Source: Clostridia bacterium (GTDB lineage Bacteria; Bacillota; Clostridia; Saccharofermentanales; UBA5734). From it: a DNA stretch of 10,856 nt. The position numbers and the translations under genes are program-made. The first letter of the stretch is position 1, and each line of letters starts with the position of its first letter. Of the stretch, positions 6,322 to 10,856 are shown one piece after another. The notes under the pieces were generated by a model. The model saw only the letters and a list, made by a program, of their open reading frames with translations. It did no database searches and was not told the origin of the DNA. The DNA lies in the NCBI GenBank assembly GCA_017997315.1, contig JAGOFF010000067.1:1-10856 (forward strand), read 5' to 3'.

Positions 6322-6795
6322 CTACACCCCCTGCGGGCGGCCTGTCGATCGGATGGATGCGAGAATCGCACGGATCGGCGGCTCCATTTTCGACAGCGTC
6401 TTCCGATAGCACTCCAGGCTTCCTCCGAAGGGATCCGGAATCCCACTCCGGGGATTCGGGTCCGCAGGATCGAATTCGGTCAGCACACGGATCTTGGAGC
6501 CGGCCTCGGGGTACCGCCCGACAATCCAGTCCCGGTGTTCCGCGGTCATGGCGACCACCAGGGCCGCCTCGCGGATCAGGTCGCCCCGAAGCGGCGTGGT
6601 ACGGTGCGGGCGCAGATCGATGCCGTATGCTTCACGGACCGCTTCGACCGCGGTCGGATCGGCAGGCATGCCCTCGGCGGCCGCGATCCCCGCGGATGCC
6701 GCCACCGGTCCGCCGGCGCCCGCCAGATGGTTGAAAAGTGCGGCTGCCATCGGACTCCGGCAGGTATTGCCGGTACAGACAAACAGTACGTCCAT
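6322..6795 (-). CDS. ywlE: Low-molecular-weight phosphatase, probably protein-arginine phosphatase (YwlE type)
   Basis: The 157-residue protein is a low-molecular-weight phosphatase. The P-loop CTGNTCRS (7-14) has nucleophile Cys7 and phosphate-binding Arg13, and the general acid is Asp121 in DPFGGS (121-126). Bacillus YwlE, which removes phosphate from arginines phosphorylated by McsB, carries the same CTGNTCRS loop with Thr11 and a DPFGGS loop; in YwlE Thr11 directs the pocket toward phosphoarginine. Both features are shared here, so arginine phosphatase activity is a reasonable inference over tyrosine phosphatase. Two ATGs, at 6801 and 6795, compete; GGAG (6805-6802) is 6 bases before 6795 and touches 6801, and MDVLFVCTGN matches the YwlE N-terminus, so 6795 is preferred. 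It follows sua5 by 17 bases, an order also seen in Bacillus (ywlC, ywlE). Confidence 0.88.
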   Translation of the reverse strand: MDVLFVCTGNTCRSPMAAALFNHLAGAGGPVAASAGIAAAEGMPADPTAVEAVREAYGIDLRPHRTTPLRGDLIREAALVVAMTAEHRDWIVGRYPEAGSKIRVLTEFDPADPNPRSGIPDPFGGSLECYRKTLSKMEPPIRAILASIRSTGRPQGV

Positions 6796-6812
6796 CGCCA
6801 TCTCCCCGCCCG

Positions 6813-7898
6813 TCAGTTCCGCTTGGGCGCCGATGCCTTGAGTACACGGTTCATGTAGGCGGCGCCCAACCCCTCTTCGGGCAGCGACTGGATGACGATG
6901 ACATCCGCACCGGCGTCATCCAGTGTCCTCAGGGCGTCGAACAACCGGGCGGATGCCTGCACACTGTCGCCGGCGTCCCCGAACGACAGGACGTGCTCCG
7001 GCCACCCCGCATCGGGTTCCGTTTCCCGGAACGCATGGATCTCGCGCGCCACCTCGGACGAGGCGAAAACCCCGACACGCCGGCCGTCTCCGATCTGAGC
7101 GCGGATCGCGTCCAATGTATTGCGGATACGGAGCGCCGGGGTGCGTCCGGTACCGACCAGCACGTCGGCGCGCGGCGCGTAATGCCGGTATTTCATGCCC
7201 GGGGAGCGGACGGGACCCGTTGTGCCGGATGCGGGAAAAACGACACGACGTCCGCAGGCCTCCTCGATCTGTCCGGCGGTCACGGCGCCCGGCCGCAGCA
7301 GCACGGGATCCGTACCGGTGACGTCCAGCACGGTGGATTCGAGTCCCACTTCGCATTGTCCTCCATCGATGATGAACGGAATCCGACCGTCCAGATCCTG
7401 CAGGACGTGGACGGCACGCGTCGGGCTCGGCCGCCCGGACAGGTTCGCGGAAGGGGCCGCGACCGGTACGCCCGCCATCGACAGAAACGCCTGGGCGACC
7501 GGATGGGAGGGGCAGCGTACCGCCACGGTTCCGAGTCCGGCCGATACGACGGAAGGGATGTGCGGCGCGCGTCCGAACACCAGGGTGAGCGGCCCGGGCA
7601 TGAAGCGTTCGATCAGCGGAACGGCGAGATCCGGAATCCCGGTCACAACCGTTGATATCAATCCGGTATGCGCCAGATGGATGATCAGCGGATTGTCCGT
7701 CGGGCGGCCCTTGACGTCGAATATCTTCCGGACCGCATTCTCGTCCAGCGCGTTCGCACCGAGTCCGTACACCGTCTCCGTGGGAAACGCCACCAGCTGC
7801 CCGGCGGCGACCGCTTCCGCGGCAATGCGCAGCCCGTTCATATCCATGGAGTCCCGCATGGCGCGGATGATCCTTGTCTCCATCGTCTTTTCCGTCAT
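6813..7898 (-). CDS. sua5: L-threonylcarbamoyladenylate synthase (Sua5/YwlC, two-domain form)
   Basis: This enzyme makes threonylcarbamoyl-AMP from threonine, bicarbonate and ATP, the first step of t6A37 modification of ANN-decoding tRNAs. The 361-residue protein has an N-terminal YrdC domain (about 20-205) with FPTETVYGLG (38-47), VKGRPTDNPL (62-71) and SANLSGRPSPT (150-160). It then has the conserved linker SPGMKYRHYAP (232-242) and a C-terminal Sua5 domain. The linker and extra domain distinguish Sua5/YwlC from the short TsaC. The ATG at 7898 overlaps the prfA stop as ATGA (7898-7895), indicating translational coupling; an in-frame ATG at residue 6 is an alternative. The prmC gene that commonly separates prfA and ywlC in Bacillota is absent. 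Confidence 0.95.
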   Translation of the reverse strand: MTEKTMETRIIRAMRDSMDMNGLRIAAEAVAAGQLVAFPTETVYGLGANALDENAVRKIFDVKGRPTDNPLIIHLAHTGLISTVVTGIPDLAVPLIERFMPGPLTLVFGRAPHIPSVVSAGLGTVAVRCPSHPVAQAFLSMAGVPVAAPSANLSGRPSPTRAVHVLQDLDGRIPFIIDGGQCEVGLESTVLDVTGTDPVLLRPGAVTAGQIEEACGRRVVFPASGTTGPVRSPGMKYRHYAPRADVLVGTGRTPALRIRNTLDAIRAQIGDGRRVGVFASSEVAREIHAFRETEPDAGWPEHVLSFGDAGDSVQASARLFDALRTLDDAGADVIVIQSLPEEGLGAAYMNRVLKASAPKRN

Positions 7899-8995
7899 TC
7901 CGGCTTGTCTCCCGTCCCTGCGTCGTCCGCGGGTGCGCGGCCGAGCGCGTTCGCTCTGGACGCCGCGGTCAGCGGACGGATGATGTCGTCCAGGTCTCCC
8001 GTGAGGATGGACTCGATCTTGTAGAGCGTCAGTCCGATCCGATGGTCGGTGACCCTCCCCTGCGGATAGTTGTAGGTCCGGATCCTTTCACTGCGGTCCC
8101 CCGTGCCGACCTGGCTCTTGCGCTCATCCGCGACCGCGCCGGCCGCACGCGATTGCTCCCGCTCAAGCAGGCGCGCGCGCAGGACCGCCATGGCCTGGTC
8201 CCGGTTCTTGTACTGGGACCGCTGGTCCTGACAGGTGACGACGATCCCGGACGGTTTGTGCGTGATCCGGATCGCGGAGTCGGTCCGGTTGACATGCTGT
8301 CCGCCGGCGCCCGAAGCGCGGTAGGTGTCGATCTCGAGATCGCCCGGCTGGATGTCCACCTCGACCGCGTCGGCTTCCGGCAGTACCGCGACCGTGACGG
8401 TGGAAGTATGGATCCGTCCTCCGGACTCGGTGACCGGTACCCGCTGGACCCGGTGCACACCGCTTTCATACTTGAGCCGGCTGTATGCGCCGCGCCCTTC
8501 GACCGTAAAGACGACTTCCTTGAACCCCCCGATCTCGGTGGCGTTGGCATCCACCAGCTCGGTGCTCCAGCCGCACCGCTCGGCGTACATGGTGTACATC
8601 CTGTACAGGACCGCGGCGAACAGCGCCGCCTCCTCCCCGCCGGCGCCCGCGCGGATCTCCACGATCACGCTGCGCTCGTCCCGCGGATCTTTGGGAGAGA
8701 CACGCTCCAGCAGATCGGCTTCGAGTGAGGCGACCTGCTTCTCGAGCGCTTCGATCTCCTCGCGCGCGAGTTCGCGGAGCTCGTGGTCCTGCGAATCTGA
8801 AAACAATGCGCGGCTGTCTTCCAGCTCGCGGGTCAGCCGGGCGTGCTCGCGGATTCCGTCGACGACCGGCTGCAGGTCGGACATTTCGATCAGCAGCCGG
8901 CGGTAGCGGTCCTGATCCGCGATGACGGCCGGATCGCTGATCGCGCCGGCGATCTCTTCATATCGGTTTTCGATGATGCGCAGTCGTTCGATCAT
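7895..8995 (-). CDS. prfA: Peptide chain release factor 1
   Basis: RF1 recognises UAA and UAG stop codons and triggers peptide release. The 366-residue protein starts with a coiled helical domain (1-105), then RAGAGGEEAALFAA (115-128), the stop-codon reading tripeptide PVT (187-189, in RVPVTES), which marks RF1 as opposed to the SPF of RF2, and the catalytic GGQ (231-233, in SGAGGQHVNRTDSA). No frameshift site is present, as expected for RF1. The ATG at 8995 has GGGAG only 3 bases upstream, a short spacing, but MIERLRIIENRYEEI fits the family N-terminus. It is the first gene of the prfA-sua5-phosphatase unit. The GGQ glutamine is normally methylated by PrmC, which must be encoded elsewhere if present. 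Confidence 0.97.
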   Translation of the reverse strand: MIERLRIIENRYEEIAGAISDPAVIADQDRYRRLLIEMSDLQPVVDGIREHARLTRELEDSRALFSDSQDHELRELAREEIEALEKQVASLEADLLERVSPKDPRDERSVIVEIRAGAGGEEAALFAAVLYRMYTMYAERCGWSTELVDANATEIGGFKEVVFTVEGRGAYSRLKYESGVHRVQRVPVTESGGRIHTSTVTVAVLPEADAVEVDIQPGDLEIDTYRASGAGGQHVNRTDSAIRITHKPSGIVVTCQDQRSQYKNRDQAMAVLRARLLEREQSRAAGAVADERKSQVGTGDRSERIRTYNYPQGRVTDHRIGLTLYKIESILTGDLDDIIRPLTAASRANALGRAPADDAGTGDKPE

Positions 8996-9026
8996 GATCT
9001 CCCACCCATGGAAACAAGTACCGCAT

Positions 9027-9037
9027 ATTATATAGCA
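9027..9037 (-). promoter_or_regulatory. Putative promoter of prfA-sua5-phosphatase
   Basis: The minus strand reads TGCTATATAAT (9037-9027). It holds a perfect TATAAT (9032-9027), overlapping TGC-TATATA which forms an extended -10 in the other register. The -35 region (TTCCCG at 9055-9050, 17 bases up) is weak. The implied leader is about 25-30 bases. Confidence 0.55.
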
Positions 9038-9041
9038 TCCG

Positions 9042-9052
9042 CCGCCCGGCGG
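9042..9052. promoter_or_regulatory. Palindrome between the divergent promoters
   Basis: CCGCCCGGCGG (9042-9046 pairing with 9048-9052 around C9047) lies between the -10 boxes of prfA and of the scaffold-protein gene. Such a position would allow one regulator to act on both promoters. It is short and GC-rich, so chance cannot be excluded. Confidence 0.25.
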
Positions 9053-9056
9053 GAAT

Positions 9057-9084
9057 TTCGCACTCCGGTCTTTCCTGATATAAT
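9057..9084 (+). promoter_or_regulatory. Extended -10 promoter of the IscU-like/GGGtGRT unit
   Basis: TGA-TATAAT (9076-9084) is a perfect extended -10 element. A modest -35, TTCGCA (9057-9062, 4/6), lies 16 bases upstream. The start would be near 9091, giving a leader of about 68 bases with no clear terminator or riboswitch structure. Confidence 0.7.
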
Positions 9085-9158
9085 GCTATCGGGTTTTCGG
9101 CAGGGAATGTCGAATCCCCGTCCAAACCCGTCGGTTCATATGAAAGGAGATAGATGGG

Positions 9159-9851
9159 ATGTTGAAAACGCACGAAGTCGAACAGATGTGCTGTGTCGCC
9201 AAGGGCCCCAACCATGGCCCCGCCCCGATTCCGGAAGAGGGCAGGTGGGTACAGGCCAAGGAGATCAAGGACATCTCCGGATTCACCCACGGAGTGGGTT
9301 GGTGCGCGCCGCAGCAGGGCGCATGCAAACTGTCTCTCAACATCAAGGACGGAATCATCCAGGAAGCGCTCGTCGAGACGCTCGGATGCACCGGCATGAC
9401 CCACTCCGCCGCGATGGCCGCGGAGATTCTGGCCGGCAAGACCATCCTTGAGGCGCTCAACACCGACCTGGTGTGCGATGCGATCAACACGGCGATGCGC
9501 GAACTGTTCCTGCAGATCGTGTACGGCCGCTCCCAGTCCGCGTTCTCCGAAGGCGGACTGCCGATCGGCTCCTCTCTCGAGGATCTCGGAAAAGGACTCC
9601 GGAGCACGGTGGGCACCATGTTCTCGACGGCCGACAAAGGCACGCGCTATCTCGAACTGACCGAGGGGTATGTCGTCAAAATGGGCCTCGACGAGAACGG
9701 CGAGATCATCGGCTACCAGTTCCTGCGCATCGGCCCCATGCTCGAGATGATCAAGAAGGGCACGGACGCCAACGAGGCGTACCAGAAGAATCTGGGCACC
9801 TACGGCCGCTTCGCCGAGGCCGCCAAGGTCATCGACCCCCGGCACGAGTGA
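9159..9851 (+). CDS. IscU/NifU-like iron-sulfur scaffold-type protein, partner of the GGGtGRT protein
   Basis: The 230-residue protein resembles the NifU N-terminal/IscU fold: GWCAPQQGACKLSLNIKDG (47-65) and ETLGCTGMTHSAAMAAEILAGK (split as ETLGCTGM, 73-80, and AAEILAGK, 87-94) align by eye with the first two cysteine loops of IscU. Cys49 or Cys56 and Cys77 take these positions, and the 49-77 spacing is close to that of IscU. The third IscU cysteine region (about residue 120, in LQIVYGRSQSAF) has no cysteine, and about 80 extra residues follow that IscU lacks. An N-terminal CC pair (11-12) and Cys106 are also present. AGGAGA (9145-9150) lies 8 bases before the ATG. I recall members annotated as iron-sulfur cluster assembly scaffold proteins beside GGGtGRT genes in anaerobes. 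Cluster binding is inferred; the real substrate is unknown. Confidence 0.82.
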   Translation: MLKTHEVEQMCCVAKGPNHGPAPIPEEGRWVQAKEIKDISGFTHGVGWCAPQQGACKLSLNIKDGIIQEALVETLGCTGMTHSAAMAAEILAGKTILEALNTDLVCDAINTAMRELFLQIVYGRSQSAFSEGGLPIGSSLEDLGKGLRSTVGTMFSTADKGTRYLELTEGYVVKMGLDENGEIIGYQFLRIGPMLEMIKKGTDANEAYQKNLGTYGRFAEAAKVIDPRHE

Positions 9852-9887
9852 CGGCGGAAGACCGCAGAGAAAGGAACGGATGCGAAT

Positions 9888-10856
9888 ATGGCATTGTTTG
9901 ATAGCTATGAAAGAAGAATTCCGCAGATCAGCGCCGTACTGGCCGAGTACGGCATGACTTCCATCGAGGATGCCAAGGCCGTCTGCGACGCCAAAGGAAT
10001 CGATCCCTATAAAATCTGCAAGGAAGTGCAGCCGATCGCTTTTGAGAACGCCGCCTGGGCCTATGTCGTCGGCGCCGCGATCGCGATCAAGAAAGGGTGC
10101 ACCAAGGCGGCTGACGCCGCGGAAGCCATCGGGATCGGACTGCAGGCGTTCTGCATCCCCGGTTCGGTCGCGGACGACCGCAAGGTCGGTCTCGGGCACG
10201 GCAACCTCGCGGCGATGCTGCTTCGTGAGGAGACCCGCTGCTTCGCCTTCCTGGCCGGGCATGAATCCTTTGCCGCAGCCGAAGGCGCCATCGGCATCGC
10301 CCGGTCCGCGAACAAGGTCCGCAAGGAACCTCTCCGCGTCATCCTGAACGGACTCGGCAAAGATGCGGCGCAGATCATTTCGCGCATCAACGGCTTCACG
10401 TACGTGAAGACCGCGTTCGATTACGGGACCGGCGAAGTCAGCGTCGCCAAGGAGATCGCCTACTCCTCCGGCGAGCGCGCCAAAGTCCGCTGCTACGGTG
10501 CGGACGACGTCCGTGAAGGCGTCGCGATCATGCATCTCGAGGGAGTGGATGTGTCCATCACCGGAAACTCCACGAACCCCACCCGTTTCCAGCACCCGGT
10601 CGCCGGCACCTATAAAAAGGAATGCCACGAACAGGGCAAGAAGTATTTCTCGGTCGCATCGGGCGGCGGAACCGGCCGTACGCTGCATCCGGACAACATG
10701 GCGGCGGGGCCGGCCTCGTACGGCATGACCGACACCATGGGACGCATGCACTCGGACGCCCAGTTCGCGGGCTCCTCTTCGGTTCCGGCTCATGTCGAGA
10801 TGATGGGATTCCTCGGGATGGGCAACAATCCGATGGTCGGAGCGACCGTTACCGTC
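9888..10856 (+). CDS. GGGtGRT-family protein (3' end just beyond the window)
   Basis: The 323 residues visible carry the family motif GGGTGRT (259-265), followed by LHPDNMAAGPASYG, plus TGNSTNPTRFQHPVAG (225-240) and LGHGNLAAMLLREE (102-115). These match the Pfam family named GGGtGRT, whose function is not known to me. The N-terminus MALFDSYERRIPQI fits the family start. Recalled members are only slightly longer, so perhaps ten residues and the stop lie beyond 10856. Seven cysteines are present (33, 44, 71, 89, 118, 202, 246); there is no signal peptide or membrane helix, so it is probably cytosolic. The Gly-rich loop could bind a phosphate or nucleotide, but that is only an inference. It follows the IscU-like gene by 36 bases with AAGGA (9871-9875) 12 bases before the ATG, and so is probably co-transcribed and functionally linked. 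Confidence 0.88.
   Translation, partial: MALFDSYERRIPQISAVLAEYGMTSIEDAKAVCDAKGIDPYKICKEVQPIAFENAAWAYVVGAAIAIKKGCTKAADAAEAIGIGLQAFCIPGSVADDRKVGLGHGNLAAMLLREETRCFAFLAGHESFAAAEGAIGIARSANKVRKEPLRVILNGLGKDAAQIISRINGFTYVKTAFDYGTGEVSVAKEIAYSSGERAKVRCYGADDVREGVAIMHLEGVDVSITGNSTNPTRFQHPVAGTYKKECHEQGKKYFSVASGGGTGRTLHPDNMAAGPASYGMTDTMGRMHSDAQFAGSSSVPAHVEMMGFLGMGNNPMVGATVTV

Noticed and set aside
8958..10793. A 611-codon open frame on the minus strand opposite the scaffold and GGGtGRT genes
   Set aside because: It is antisense to two genes with clear family motifs, promoters and ribosome sites. Its composition (Arg, Ala, Gly, Asp, Val and His rich) is what an antisense frame of GC-rich codons gives, and no motif is recognisable.
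1..10856. Mobile elements, CRISPR arrays, tRNA or rRNA genes, toxin-antitoxin pairs, defence genes
   Set aside because: None was seen. Intergenic gaps are short and explained by promoters, leaders and one terminator, and all genes fit known housekeeping families or the GGGtGRT pair.

Overview
The window is a GC-rich (roughly 60% by eye) bacterial chromosome segment. Most of it is dense housekeeping sequence on the minus strand; a two-gene unit on the plus strand fills the right end. Gene content and order (tilS-hpt-ftsH; rpsF-ssb-rpsR; rplI-dnaB; prfA-sua5-YwlE-type phosphatase), strong GGAGG ribosome binding sites and SigA-type promoters all point to the Bacillota (Firmicutes) or a close relative. 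The GGGtGRT/IscU-like pair is, as I recall, typical of anaerobes. I cannot name a genus. I see no phage, insertion sequence, CRISPR array, tRNA or rRNA.

Layout, left to right. (1) 1-4883, minus strand: rplI-dnaB-tilS-hpt-ftsH, transcribed right to left; ftsH is cut by the left edge after about 323 codons. A putative extended -10 promoter lies before rplI and a possible internal promoter before hpt. (2) 5015-6263, minus: rpsF-ssb-rpsR, with a good promoter, a structured leader before a TTG start, and an intrinsic terminator right after rpsR. (3) 6322-9037, minus: prfA-sua5-low-molecular-weight phosphatase, with a 4-base ATGA overlap between prfA and sua5. (4) 9057-10856, plus: an IscU/NifU-like scaffold-type protein followed by a GGGtGRT-family protein that runs off the right edge a few residues short of its expected end. 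Its promoter is back to back with that of prfA.

The minus-strand genes serve translation (S6, S18, L9, RF1, tRNA-Ile lysidine and t6A modification), replication (SSB, DnaB), purine salvage (HPRT), membrane proteolysis (FtsH) and probably protein-arginine dephosphorylation. The plus-strand pair is the least understood part: a scaffold-like protein that keeps two IscU-type cysteine positions but apparently not the third, linked to a family named only for its Gly-rich motif. This is the best candidate for undescribed biology here. It appears to be a known but functionally uncharacterised family pair, not a new sequence family. No gene-free stretch exceeds about 175 bases; the three longest (4884-5040, 6151-6321, 8996-9158) are described as regulatory regions.
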